DNA of 64,000 bases from Kalaharituber pfeilii (GCA_015179045.1 WHUZ01000076.1:62001-126000); one strand, 5' to 3'. Counted from the stretch's first letter, positions 44,722 through 56,105 are shown. Numbers and translations: made by a program. The notes: generated by a model from the sequence alone, not told the origin.

Positions 44722-45879
44722 GAAAATATATTTTGTGATTGCTCGGCTTTAGATTCGTTATCAAGTTTAAGGGAAAAGGCGAGATAAGAAATGAAAGCCA
44801 ATCTCTCTTCCCCCCGCAATATCTCCGGAGATATCCGGCTTCGCCCCTTAGTATGACGTGTGGTTCACCCCGCCATAATAAAAGATTTTTTCGCAGTCTC
44901 GAACCAGAATAACCCTTTGTGTGTTCGTCCACGGAGCTACGCGTGCGGAGCTGCACTAGGCGTTAGTGCGATTGGAGACTTATCAAATCCGCTAAAGTAG
45001 GTCCATCTTGAAAGACACTGCGGAGGAGTTACTCTCGAAGGTCAGATGAGGGTCTTTTTGTTTTGAAGTAAGTAGGCTGTGAAAAGGGAGGAGAACTTCC
45101 GTCCTACCTATCTCTTAGTGTTATATATATGTTACAGTGAAGAACTTCTACGTTCAGCTCTGGCCAATTCATGTTGGAAGTCCGCACTCTCTGTACTGTG
45201 CAGCCTGGCTATTACCGAGCGTACAGTGGCCGGCCCGACCAGCGCTACCAATAAAGATTAACAACGTGCAGTATTTTTTTTTTTATATATATATATCATT
45301 ACTCGCATGCCGCCTAAACAACGTGCAGTAACTGGTTACTCTAATGTGCCATCGTGGGCCATCAGATGGTCTTCTCTCTCTCGCTTCTTCGTGTTCTGAA
45401 ATGTTATCAGCGTACAGTTCGACCTTGCTACAATAAACCCCGCTATTGTGAAAACCTTGTTATTATGAACACACCGCGCTCTCGGATTTCCCTCCCTGCG
45501 CAATTTGATCTTGCCATAATGAAATCGCGCCAAACAGTGAGGTGAAAAAGAATCCAGAGGAAGGTATTTTTATTTACATACAAATCGTTCTAGCAATAAT
45601 GAAAAGTGGCTAGTGAAATCCATAGAGCACCCCCTGCTACTGCCTTGCCCCTGCGTACCACTAATTCCCGAGCAGCCCAGCAAATAGCTGCTATGTCGCT
45701 AAGTGCTAGAGGCTGGTTGAAACCAAGTTGTGACTGTCTGTCGCTTCCGGGTATAATTGTTGCTGGTATGACTTCAAGGCGAGGAAAAGCTGCTGAAGGG
45801 TAGAAGCAAGACCTGAAAGATCTAGTGGCTGACGAAACGCATCTAAGGCCTCCTTTGATATTTCGGCTCTAATCGTTTC
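44722..45879. other. No gene seen
   Basis: It contains a tail-only LINE-A copy at 45274-45316. Near 45410-45540 caataaaccccgctattgtg-like repeats resemble a piece of a pogo-type terminus, but no second end was found. Confidence 0.35.
45274..45316 (-). mobile_element. LINE-A tail-only insertion (43 bp)
   Basis: It is flanked by aacaacgtgcagta (45260-45273 and 45317-45330). Reverse transcription stopped inside the stem-loop (only actcgcatgccgcct was copied). Confidence 0.9.
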
Positions 45880-46701
45880 TTGCATAACAGTCCACCCTTG
45901 GGCCTTGGTGGCTTGTCCGTCATACCTCAGGCAGCTGGCTCCCTATTTCGCCTGCTCATCAGCTCCCTCATTGCCTTCAATCCCGACATGTGCCTTGACC
46001 CATGCAAGCATCACAGCCCCGGGATCTCTCACCCTCCACCTCCTTTCTGCCACCAGCTCCACCGCATATGCCAGATCTGCAGTCCTAGGGTTTCCGGTCC
46101 TTCCTGCCCTCTTGACAGTGCTGACAACTGCCTGGGAGTCTGCAAGCAGCAGAACCTTCGCATTGACATCAACAGCCTGGAGTGCTCGCCTCATGCCTGT
46201 CCCCTTGCCATCCCACACGGTAGCCTTGGCACCTACCCATCAGGACCTTTCCGACTATCCTGCTACAACCTGTCTCTAGCACCACCCACCTCGCACTCCA
46301 TCTTCTTCAATCTATAAAGATGGCTACCGAATTGCCCTTGGCCCCATTGATAGCTCTCCCCGACTTAGCATCCTCCTTCCCTAGCTTGAGATCGAAGATC
46401 GACCTGTGGTAGTGGGGTGACACTGCGTCCCCATGATATCCTCTCCTCCTCATCCGCCGCGAGCCTGCTTGCAATCCTGCCACCGATTCGAAGCCATCAG
46501 TCCTTTCTGCTCCCCATCCTATGCTGAAATCTCGCTATTTTTTTTTTTTTTTTTATATCATTACTCGCATGCCGCCCTCTGGGCTATGGCGAGGTGCTAA
46601 ATACATGAAATTGAATATATAAGGAAAAGTGAAGAAAATGAAGACTGCTCTGTTCAATGTAGGGGGGAGTCTTCCAGTTTCCAAAGGCCAACTGGTATTT
46701 A

Positions 46702-46800
46702 CTAGTCTGGTTGCACTACCCCTCGTAGAGGGTCTGGTCCAAAACATTGATTTTTTGTATGGCGCTCGGTTCAAGATGGTGTCTTGGCGGACGACACCAA
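46702..46800 (+). repeat. Left terminal inverted repeat (99 bp)
   Basis: It starts ctagtctggttgcactaccc and ends tggcggacgacaccaa. It is the perfect reverse complement of 56218-56316. Near the inner end ggtgtc and gacacc form a 6-bp inverted pair around ttggcggac, a possible protein-binding site. Confidence 0.97.
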
Positions 46801-46926
46801 GTTTTAGTCCACACTTGTACTGGTGGTCTACACCTGCCCTATACAATCACATCACGTCTGGTAATAACAAAACACAAAGAACAACAACACAAAGAACAAC
46901 CTAGGATTATCAATAAATCACACCTC

Positions 46927-49164
46927 ATGCCGAGGGCTCCAAAGAAAAGCACACCAGTGGGAAGGATACCAAAGTCGTCAAATACAGAGCTAGAAGGTAG
47001 CCCGCAGCCAGACCTTGTTTCGCCAGTCGCAGTAAGGATAGAAACCCCAGACACAGATAGGTACAAGATGTGGACAGAGGATTCATCCGCATTTGAAACA
47101 CCCTGTAAACGGCCGCGAACGTCAAGTGGAGCGAAAGAAAGTGGGGTGAAAGAATTAATACCCATGCTGAGCCAACTCAAATGGGTACACCCTGATATGA
47201 AAGGTGATACGGAGGTGGCTTTTACTGCAACTTCCGCAGAACTAGTGGGTTGTGTGAACTTTTATGTGAGGGTCAGCATGTGGAAAAAAAGAGAGATCAC
47301 AAAGGTTGACCGGGATCATTTCGTCCAAGCTGCATTTGGTGTCTCCTCATTTCAGTTAAACCTATCGGAAGCTGATGGGGACTCAAAAAAAATCAACGAG
47401 CCAATTGGAATAATAGTTGCTAGACAAATCGGTCTATATGCTAAGAGCGTTCTCAGAAAATTGAGAATGCATTTTGAGGCACTGTTGCGAATGTTCTTGG
47501 AATGTGAGGAAGCGAATGCTATTGTCAGCTCCATCTTATTCCAAATCAAAGCACGGGGTTCAGAAAGCATCAGGTTGGAACACCCCTGCGTGGATCCTAC
47601 CGAAGTAAAGAATATCTTTATTAAAGATAATTTACGACTTGTTTGCGACGTGTGGCACCCGATTATTGATGTGGTGGAAACCGATTATCTGTTAATAAAT
47701 CCAATGTGGGCGGAACGGTTTGTTAGAGCGACGTGTGAGGCACTCGCGTGGTTGATCACCTACTTTTTCAGATGTGAACGGGCGGAAGAACAAAGATCAT
47801 TTGAGTTGGGGAGATGCCCGGTTAATGCGGAGCAGATTACGGCTTGTATCTTCAAAGGAGACCTGGCGATGATACCGGAGTGGCCTCTAATTCGGAAGCC
47901 AATGAAATGGTCACAAAGGAAAGGAGCATCGACAGTGTACGGTGCACTAAAACATGTGAAGATCCAACGGGATTTGGCAGAGTCATTTGTTGACGATGAC
48001 ATCGACCGTGAAATTCGCCATCCAGAGTCCGGTATTACAGTGCCTAAGGCACCCCAGGGAATGAGAGAGATGTTCGAATGTGAGTCTATGTATACACAGG
48101 CTGATTGGGTGGTCAGTGTATTGCAAGCAAGAGCGCAGGCAATGAGGTCTTTACAAACAGAGACTATGCGGACTGCGAAGGCACTTGAGGAGAAATCAGA
48201 AGCTCTGTTGGATTTCATGAAACAACACAAGTTAAATATGGAGGGGGCTGCATTGAATAAAATGCGAGAAATGAATGCAGAGCGATTCTTGGTGGAAGCG
48301 AAAAAATTATTTATAGAAGCAGAATCAAGAGAGTGTGCACCTGCTCACCTTGGAAGAGTGCCGGCACAAATGATATCCACTACGGAAATATGGGGAGGAT
48401 TTGCGGCATGGGTAGGGTTATGCAAAAAGGAAGGTTACTTTGGGCAGTTGGTGAATGCATATGATACGGGATTGATGGTTGGCAGCAGCGGAGTGATGAA
48501 TCCTATGATGGGGAATTTCGCAGGTGGTTATATGGGAGAAATGGGTATGGGGCGAGATGGGAATTATCTTGGGCATATGGGAATGCATTCAATGCAAAAT
48601 ATAAATGCTACACACATGCAGGGAAATGGCCAAACTGGGATAGGTAACCAAATGATGAATAATATGGGAGGAATGCTGGGAAGTCATCAAATGGGAGGGG
48701 TGCATATGAATGCGCATCATTTAGGGATGCAACAGATGAATGCAAATGGAACGGTGGGAGGACATATGGGAGGACAGCAGTTGGGTATGCATCAAATAGG
48801 AGGACAGCAAATGAGAGGACAGCAAATAGGAGGACAGCAAATGGGAGGACAGCAAATGGGAGGACCGCAAATGGGAGGACAGCAACAAATTGGGAATGGA
48901 GCGCAGAATCAACTACAGATGGGAAATCAACAGCAAATAGGCAATGCAGCACAAATGGCAAATCAAAATATGAATATGGGAAATCAAGTGATGACGAATT
49001 CACAGATGGGTCTAGGAAATCAGATGATGGGGATGGGAAATCAGATGATGGGGATGGGAAATCAAGGAATGGGGAATCAGCAAATAGGAATGGGACAAAT
49101 AGGAATAGGACAAATAGGAATAGGAGCTCAAGGGTGGCGGGTGCTCACATGCAAGGGCAGATGA
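46927..49164 (+). CDS. Unknown transposon protein with Met/Gly/Gln/Asn-rich tail
   Basis: 745 aa from the ATG at 46927 (MPRAPKKSTPVGRIPKSSNT). This start is preferred over an ATG inside the terminal repeat at 46759. Residues 1-90 are basic and disordered (CKRPRTSSGAKES). About 90-510 look folded and helical (LNLSEADGDSKKINEPIGII; LRKLRMHFEALLRMFLECEE; a coiled stretch AKALEEKSEALLDFMKQHK). From about 515 to the end the protein is almost only M, G, Q and N (GGQQMGGQQMGG, NQMMGMGNQMMGMGNQ), as in prion-like condensate-forming tails. The frame ends at 49164, but the same composition continues in another frame to 49664 (ending in a charged EEGVGPEKSMEK segment), so a frameshift probably removed about 165 residues. 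I do not recognise the folded part. Confidence 0.78.
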   Translation: MPRAPKKSTPVGRIPKSSNTELEGSPQPDLVSPVAVRIETPDTDRYKMWTEDSSAFETPCKRPRTSSGAKESGVKELIPMLSQLKWVHPDMKGDTEVAFTATSAELVGCVNFYVRVSMWKKREITKVDRDHFVQAAFGVSSFQLNLSEADGDSKKINEPIGIIVARQIGLYAKSVLRKLRMHFEALLRMFLECEEANAIVSSILFQIKARGSESIRLEHPCVDPTEVKNIFIKDNLRLVCDVWHPIIDVVETDYLLINPMWAERFVRATCEALAWLITYFFRCERAEEQRSFELGRCPVNAEQITACIFKGDLAMIPEWPLIRKPMKWSQRKGASTVYGALKHVKIQRDLAESFVDDDIDREIRHPESGITVPKAPQGMREMFECESMYTQADWVVSVLQARAQAMRSLQTETMRTAKALEEKSEALLDFMKQHKLNMEGAALNKMREMNAERFLVEAKKLFIEAESRECAPAHLGRVPAQMISTTEIWGGFAAWVGLCKKEGYFGQLVNAYDTGLMVGSSGVMNPMMGNFAGGYMGEMGMGRDGNYLGHMGMHSMQNINATHMQGNGQTGIGNQMMNNMGGMLGSHQMGGVHMNAHHLGMQQMNANGTVGGHMGGQQLGMHQIGGQQMRGQQIGGQQMGGQQMGGPQMGGQQQIGNGAQNQLQMGNQQQIGNAAQMANQNMNMGNQVMTNSQMGLGNQMMGMGNQMMGMGNQGMGNQQIGMGQIGIGQIGIGAQGWRVLTCKGR

Positions 49165-49664
49165 TGGGCGGGAATATGATGAGTACACAGATGATGGGGT
49201 CGATGTATCCAGGGAGAAGAGTTTTGCCAGGGCTCCAGGGATTTGGAGATATGCATACTGCGAATCTAGGAAGCGGAAATGGGATAGGAATTGGGGAATG
49301 TCATCATGGGATTGGAGATAAAAATGGAGGAGGAATTGGGACAAATATAGGTGGAGGTGTTGCAGCTTTGGGGAGTGGAGGGAACGTTGGAAGTGGAAAT
49401 GGAGGGGAGACTGGCGCGATGGCTCCAGGCATGATGGGCCCACCGGCAAGACCTGCCATGAGGGAAGTTGGATGTCATAATGAGCAAGGCGGTCGTACGA
49501 GTGACACTGGGGGGAAGCGAACAGGAGAAGAGGGCGTAGGGCCGGAAAAGTCAATGGAGAAGATTGGAATGAGTGTGCTTGGGGGTGATATCAATAGTCC
49601 TTGTGGAGAAGGAGAGAATTGTAGAGAGGGATCGGTCCCGGATAAGATGGTAGAGGGAAATTAG

Positions 49665-50397
49665 CCTCCTTTATGAAGGAGAGGGCCATAGGGCAAAGAG
49701 TCTGGTTGAATTAGCTTACAAGTAGGATTTCTTCGAAGGGGAAAGGCTGAGTCTAGTGGACAGATCTAGCAGAATGTGCTTGGGCATGATCAGATAGTGG
49801 TAACCTCGCATAAAATTGGTGTATAACTGATGATAGAGTGACTTCATTAGCTAAAGAGAATAGACATACATATGCTTCAGTCTGGTTACGAGACTATGCT
49901 TCAGTATACTGAGTCTAGTGATATAATAAGCATTTATCCCCATACTGTCCTAGCACGACGGCATGATGTCCCAACTGCTGAAAGTGGAAGCTGGTGTATA
50001 TGGTTGCAGAGGCAGGAGATGTTTGAAATTCTGCGAGGGTTGCTGTAACGACTCAACTATTACTCAAGAGCTCCCGGCTCCGGTCCTGTACTGGCAACCG
50101 ACATACAATATGCCCTGCCTTGAATGTTCTCTACACTTCTACCCAGTTCCAGTCGCGTCTACCTCTTTCTGTCTGCTTCTCGTATTACCCCTATAGGTTA
50201 TTGTGGAATGAACTGGTCCTGGGGCGGCTCTCTATAAAGGAGGCCCCCCACCCGCATCCCTCTGGGTTCTTCACCTACAACTTGTATTCTCTCTCCAAGT
50301 TGTAGTTTAGCCTCAATAAAATACATTTACCATTTGACAAGTTACCTAGCACCGACCCCCTGTACGCCGTTCCCGCCGACCGCCCAACTGACGCAAA
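49665..50397 (+). promoter_or_regulatory. Upstream region of the helicase gene
   Basis: A TATAAA box lies at 50233-50238, about 165 bp before the helicase ATG, followed by a pyrimidine-rich stretch (ttcttcacctacaacttgta) and aataaaatac at 50315. From 50042 (tgtaacgactcaactattac) the layout resembles a fungal solo LTR that may supply the promoter, but matching LTR ends and duplications were not found. Confidence 0.4.
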
Positions 50398-53300
50398 ATG
50401 AGCACTGAAAATTCCGAATCAACGCCGAAAAACATGTCTTCTTCTCTACAAGAGTGGGAGCAAACGAGAGAGTATTATGACAAAGAGCGACTTCTGAGAT
50501 GTCTCACGAAGGATCGTACCTTGTTCGACCCAAAACCGGCACAACTACGCTTTGCAATGTGCTTGTTCTTCGGACATGATGTATCTTGCGTGGCAGCTAC
50601 AGGATTCGGGAAGAGTTTAGCATTCCAAATGACAACCTTCCTATTGGAAAAAAGAAACCGATCACGACCAAAGAATAAGCAATTTGGCGTAATCATCACG
50701 CCCATTGAAGCACTTGGAGAAGACCAAGTAACACAATGCGCCAAGTTAGGAATACCAGCAATCTCTTTAACAGATTCAGTGATGCACTCAAATCCCAAAG
50801 TTATTGAAGATATTATGAATGGAGAGTTCTTACTAGGTACGTAGGGTCTCAAAGGTCCAACACCCTGGCTAATAATAATACATTTACAGTTTACTTGGCA
50901 CCAGAGAGATTGATGGAAAAGGATAGTCCATTACAAAAATTGATAAAATATCAAAGAGTCAAGATTAAGGAACGAATTGCATTTGTTGTTGTGGATGAAT
51001 GTCACTTGGTAGAGGATTGGTGAGTTCCAAATTGTTCGGTGTCGTCGCACTTGTACCTGGTGTCTTGGGGGGTTGTGTGGGTGTCGTCGCTGGTGTCTTG
51101 GGGGGTTGTGTGGGTGCCGTCGCACTTGTACCTGGTGTCTTGGGAGGTTGTGTGGGTGTCGTCGCTGGTGTCTTGGGGGGTTGTGTGGGTGTCGTCGCAC
51201 TTGTACCTGGTGTCTTGGGGGGTTGTGTGGGTGTCGTCGCTGGTGTCTTGGGGGGTTGTGTGGGTGTCGTCGCACTTGTACCTGGTGTCTTGGGGGGTTG
51301 TGTGGGTGTCGTCGCTGGTGTCTTGGGGGTTGTGTGGGTGTCGTCGCACTTGTACCTGGTGTCTTGGGGGGTTCTGTGGGTGTCGTCGCACTTGTACCTG
51401 GTGTCTTGGGGGGTTCTGTGGGTGTCGTCGCACTTGTACCCGGGTGCCGTCGCACTTGTACCTGGTGTCTTGGGGTACATTTGGTGCCGTCGCCTGCGGT
51501 CCCGTAGCTTGACACCCGCATTGTACTATCCTTCTACCCTTGATACCCACAAAATATTAACGAATTTACTGTTCAATATTGCTAATACTGATTTGAGATT
51601 AGGGGAAATGATTTCCGAACAGATTTCTCAAAATTAGACACTTTCCGCTACAAAATCCCTGGAGTACCCTTTGGAATGTGCACAGCAACAGCTACGCCAG
51701 AGAAACTCAAACGAATTAGGAAGGGTCTTGGGATTCAGAAGACAGCAATCAGTATCGTGGAACCGATCAACAGGACTAATCTATTCTTCGCAGCTCGTGA
51801 GATCCGTGGGGGAGGTGACATTGAAGGAGCTGGAGATCTTGATTTCTTGATTCCCCCATGTAAAGATCAGGGGAGAGAGTATGACCAAAGAGAGATTCCT
51901 CCTACTATTATCTACGTGGATGATAAATTATTGGCTCACAAAATTGTGCAGCATCTGCAATCACTTCTACCTCCTATTACAAATAATCGCCCAGAACCTG
52001 AAAATCGTTGGGATTTCGATCCAAGATCTAGGGCTGAGAAAATTGTAACGGTGTATCATGCTACATTATCTGCTGTCATGAAGGAATATACTCAAGCTGA
52101 TTGGAGGGCAGGCGTCACTCGTATATTGGTTGCAACTTCTGCATGGGGGATGGGAATTAACGATAAACATGTCCATAGAGTTATCCAGTGGAAGGCCAAG
52201 GACATGAATAACTTGGATACATTGATCCAAAGGTTTGGACGATGTGCTAGAGATTCTACTATCCAAGGGTTTTGTCTCTTATTCTACGAGAAGGATTGTT
52301 TCGGAGATCGTTTAATCTCACCTACACCAAGGAAACGAACTGCAGACGGGGAACCTAAAGAGCGCAGAACACCGGCCGAAATTCGCGGTACAATGGAAAC
52401 GGGGCTTTACCGTTTCATAAACACCCCAGGGACTATTAAATGTCGCCGTAAGATTATATTGGGTCACTATGCAGACCAACAATACAATGATGAGACTTTG
52501 TATAATGGCATCTGTTGTGATCTTTGTGGTACCGATCATATCGATAGGTTAGCACCCGAGGTCTTTGATACGGTGGTCTTATTCCGGCCCCCAAATTCAC
52601 GAAGTACCTCAAAATATCCCACCACTCCTAATGAGTTACAATTGTCTCTTCGTTCTATACTTTCGAGTTTGCGCAAAGAGATCCTGCACAAAGAATACCC
52701 AAAGTCAAGATTACATGTAGACTCATGGATTATGAGTACGGAACAGATTCATATCCTCGCCACCAAATGTCGCGGAATTCATTCACCCGCAGATCTCTTC
52801 AAAATCCCAGGCCTCACATTTGACAGAATGTTCAGGAAATATGGTAATTACTCCTCATACATCCGTAATGGCAATATCACTAACTCTTACCAAGCTTCAC
52901 TTATCTTTACCCAAATCCATCATCATATCCAGAGCTATTATGCGGTGCACGAGTCGCAACCCCCATTGTCTCAAACAAATACCAGCCAGCCTTCTCAACC
53001 ACTCAGTGTTGCAGCTGAAGTTCAGACAGCTCTCATAGCATCAATTGCAGAACATCCTGCCAATATATCCGCTACTTCTAGTATGGTAACCGATCCTAGC
53101 AATAATGTATTACCAGCCTGGAAACAATTAAGCGACATGTACTCCCGCGAAACGGTTATTACACTTAAAACACTTTTGCGTACACGCAAACTCCCCGTAA
53201 GTGGACTAAAACCAGTCCTAGTGGACAGACTGATCCAGTTTGATTTGGCACAATTCCTCCCACCTGTGACTGCCTCCTCAACCTCCGCAGCAGTCGATAG

Positions 53301-53553
53301 TATCACTCTTCAAGATCTAACCAACATCCCACAACCTCCACGACGTCGACTACCTCCACAATGCCAGAGCAAACAACATTCTTCAGTACCTCAAACTCCT
53401 CGCCGTAGACAACGGGATAATTCAGTTCAAGCTACTCCTACCCAGGAAAATTTAGAAAATTCACCTCCTACACCAAGGTGGAGACCTGTTCTCGTACCTG
53501 GTGCAAACTTTTCGCCTGCACCTATGACACCCTCGCGATCCCGGCGTTATTGA
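50398..53553 (+). CDS. RecQ-type DNA helicase with SAP motif
   Basis: ATP-driven 3'-5' DNA unwinding is the known RecQ activity. Exons: 50398-50836, 50890-51019, 51603-53553; the product is 839 aa. Visible motifs: Walker A ATGFGKS (67-73), YLAPERLMEK (148-157), DECH (182-185), DFRTDF then CTATATPEK (193-224), TIIYVDDKLLAHKIV (motif IV), ATSAWGMGIND (367-377), QRFGRCARD (399-407). A RecQ-Ct zinc site follows (CRRKIILGHYAD then CCDLC, Cys 470/494/495/498). A C-terminal SAP-like helix pair (TLKTLLRTRKLPVSGLKPVL, about 710-730) predicts DNA binding. The tail is basic and Pro-rich (TPRRRQR). Intron 1 is 53 bp. Intron 2 is 583 bp and filled by a minisatellite; reading into it hits a stop at once. 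In the transposon the helicase may help strand opening or replication during movement (inference). Confidence 0.92.
51047..51478 (+). repeat. Intronic minisatellite (42- and 33-bp units)
   Basis: Alternating long and short units, the short one lacking acttgtacc, make a 75-bp higher-order period within helicase intron 2. Each unit contains tggtgtcttgg (about eleven copies) and most contain ggtgtcgtc. Both words occur in the inner end of the terminal inverted repeat (one on each strand). The tract lacks stops in several frames on both strands, giving spurious long open frames. Confidence 0.93.
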
Positions 53554-53632
53554 TAACTCTAAACTACTTTGCAAATACCAATGTATAGCTCAATCCACAT
53601 TCATGAATGTACTGTTTAATGTCAACTTCTGC

Positions 53633-56105
53633 TTAATTCACAATTCCAATTTCCTCCAAATCTATATCTTCTGGACTCTTCTCTCTACTTCCCAATGACT
53701 GCAAAATGCTAACTCTTGCACAACCTGGGGAACGCATCAAATAATCGTTCCACCACACACCATCCACCATTCTAGCCAATCCTGCCTCCATCATATCCCT
53801 ACACTCATGTACCATACCAGTCCCAGGCGCACCTCTGCCTGCCACAAATTCCGTAACTTTCTCACTCAACAGAAAATCTACCAATGCCAGAATATCTGGC
53901 CCTCGATCTTGCTTGACATGATTTCCAGCTCTTCGACGCAGCCCCATTCCACGTCTCATATCATCCTTAATTCTCATGAAGAAGACCACACATCGACATG
54001 TTACCTCCCTCATGAAGTTATCCAATGTATCTGAACCTCCTGGATTATATATGTCTTTCAAGCTGCGCACAAGCTCTTCCATGAATTCATCCATTCCTAA
54101 CGTCTTTCCCGTCTGTCCCCAAGGATTAATCACCCAATTTGCCCTTACAATTTTTTTCAGTTCTTCTGACCATTCTGCTTCCATACCGACACGGATGTCC
54201 ATCAATGCATCTCCATAATTCATTTGCCGATTTCCAATGAATTGTGGCCCCCACAACTCTAACATCAATTGCATAGCTCCTACATCTCCTCCTCGCATAG
54301 ACTTATAATATGCACGAAACTCCAGTGCTTGTCTGGTGAAAAGCAGTAAATTTTCTAGTATCACATCTCTTTCCTCATAGTCTACAGCCCCTCTCTGTTA
54401 GCGGATCATTAACCTACATAAGAAGAGAATACTGACCTTTCATTTGACATATAGGGACATATGAGTACTCTAGCATACTGTCCAATTTTCCTACTATCTC
54501 CTCGATCTTACATTCCCCCGTCACTATACGACTACGGAAATCATCTATGCTCGCACAATCGCTAGCCCGAACCATAAGAGCAATCAGGCATCCATCGAGA
54601 GCATCCTTGCATATATCCATGCATGCCCATAGGTTTGTAGCGTCCTCATCTATGTATTGCCGCCGTAATTTTTTGTTCATATATTGCAATGACCCTGGCA
54701 CACTCCCATCCCTGGGCCCCAAATGCTTTTTCATGATCATCTTCATAAAATTCATTGCAGTATGCAAAGGACCTAATAATGGCAGAACGAACTTAAAGTC
54801 CTCTCCCGGAACATCACTTTCTCTTAACCGTTGGATACTTTTCACTCTTGAGACCAAGAGATGATCGCCTCCTACTAAATATATTCCTTTCATCAAGTCC
54901 TGGTTCGTATATCCCAAGTCCTTTGACAAGCAACGTTTTATACTTTCCAGATTCCCAGTTGTACTTGCTTGCTCAATAGCCATCAAGTCCAGTGGGTATA
55001 TTTTTGCGCTCTCCATATATAGGACCTCTACTCGTGGTTTCTCGAACAACTTCTCTGTTTTCTGTCCTATTGCTATCCCCCTAACTACCATTCTTTCTAA
55101 CAGCTCCTCCATATAGTACTTCCTATAATGGCACATGAAGTCCAACGCCGCATCGGACGGCGCCAAATCCCTGGGATCTAAACTCACTCTTTTTGTTGCT
55201 GATAACCATTCTCTAGGAATTCGTCGAGTTCCCGGTGGTACACCTACTACCTTCGTGGCAAACCCTCCAGTACTATTATCTATCATGGACATCCTTGTAC
55301 TGCTCCCATCACGTACCCCAACCTTTTGATTGACGTTGTCAATATTAATCTTCATTGGGTACACCGCACTTGTTAATTTTAGATCTTTTCGGAGGTCACT
55401 TGCTAACTTCCGCATGGCTCCTATTAAATGGTTGTAGGAGCAGGTCATACCCAAGCCATGTAAAACCTCAATTCCAGATTTTTGAAGATGACTGGCATGC
55501 AAGAAGACTCCCATTAAAGTCTGGAATGCATTCACCTTTTGGTTCCGTGCATTCAATATACACATGATTGAGCATGTAATAACTTTCTTAACTCCTGACC
55601 TTCTCTTTATTTGGGCTTCCTCAGATGATCCTCTTATAAGTGTTACTCTTTCCAGTATTTTCCACAGAGTAGGTAATGACATCCTTGCCACTTCCTCCAT
55701 ATCATCTAATGATTTGGTTATAGCCCCTTCCGAGTCCTTTTCAATGTCCTTGCGAACATAACGCAATATTGAGCTTTGGTCATCCAGTACATTTTTGATC
55801 TCTTTGTCACATAGACTAATCACGTTGTCCAAGAGCATCTCCTCCGGCACTTTATCCATTAATGGTAGCCATAACGATACAATTTCACATGCTCCAGAGC
55901 GCATAAAATTATTTCGTGAGACTTTAGTTTGATCATTCTCAGTCCATGCATTCAGAAACCCGCGAATACCTCCGAAATGTTGATTGATTTTCTCCATTAT
56001 TTCCACCAGCTTAGGTGCAGCTTCCTCACGTGCAGCTAGAGTTCTCCAATGGGGGGCTGCCTCAACGGGTTTGGGTGGTCGGCCTCTTCTATTTGTATTC
56101 TCCAT
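53633..56105 (-). CDS. DUF6589-like protein, putative transposase, with AT-hook
   Basis: Two exons: 56105-54433 and 54392-53633; the intron is 40 bp (gtattc..acagag) and keeps the frame; the product is 810 aa. The start at 56105 gives MENTNRRGRPPKPVEAAP, where RRGRPPKP is an AT-hook for minor-groove DNA binding. The core resembles the fungal DUF6589 family: MKINIDNVNQKVGVRDG near residue 256, YLVGGDHLLVSRVKSIQRLR near 414, then FVLPLLGPLHTAMNFMKMIM and PGSLQYMNKKLRR. In exon 2, TLGMDEFMEELVRSLKDIY near 660. Asp 256, Asp 414 and Glu about 663 are candidates for an RNase H-fold DDE triad. That role is inferred from motif order and from location in a TIR element, not shown. The family name is from memory. 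The stop lies 79 bp from the helicase stop (convergent). Confidence 0.8.

Noticed and set aside
45410..45545. pogo-type MITE
   Set aside because: Only one terminus-like stretch is visible; no second end or TA pair could be assigned.
48608..49554. Ser/His-rich reading frames antisense to the Met/Gly-rich tail
   Set aside because: They reflect the low-complexity sense strand; codon pattern and context support only the plus-strand gene.
50042..50340. Solo LTR upstream of the helicase gene
   Set aside because: A TGTAACG start, TATAAA and AATAAA are suggestive, but no target duplication was found; kept only as a promoter note.
51047..51478. CRISPR-like array or repeat-protein gene in the regularly spaced units
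   Set aside because: The units are directly adjacent with no unique spacers, the organism is a fungus, and the tract lies inside a spliced intron. The long open frames on both strands arise because the repeat lacks stops.
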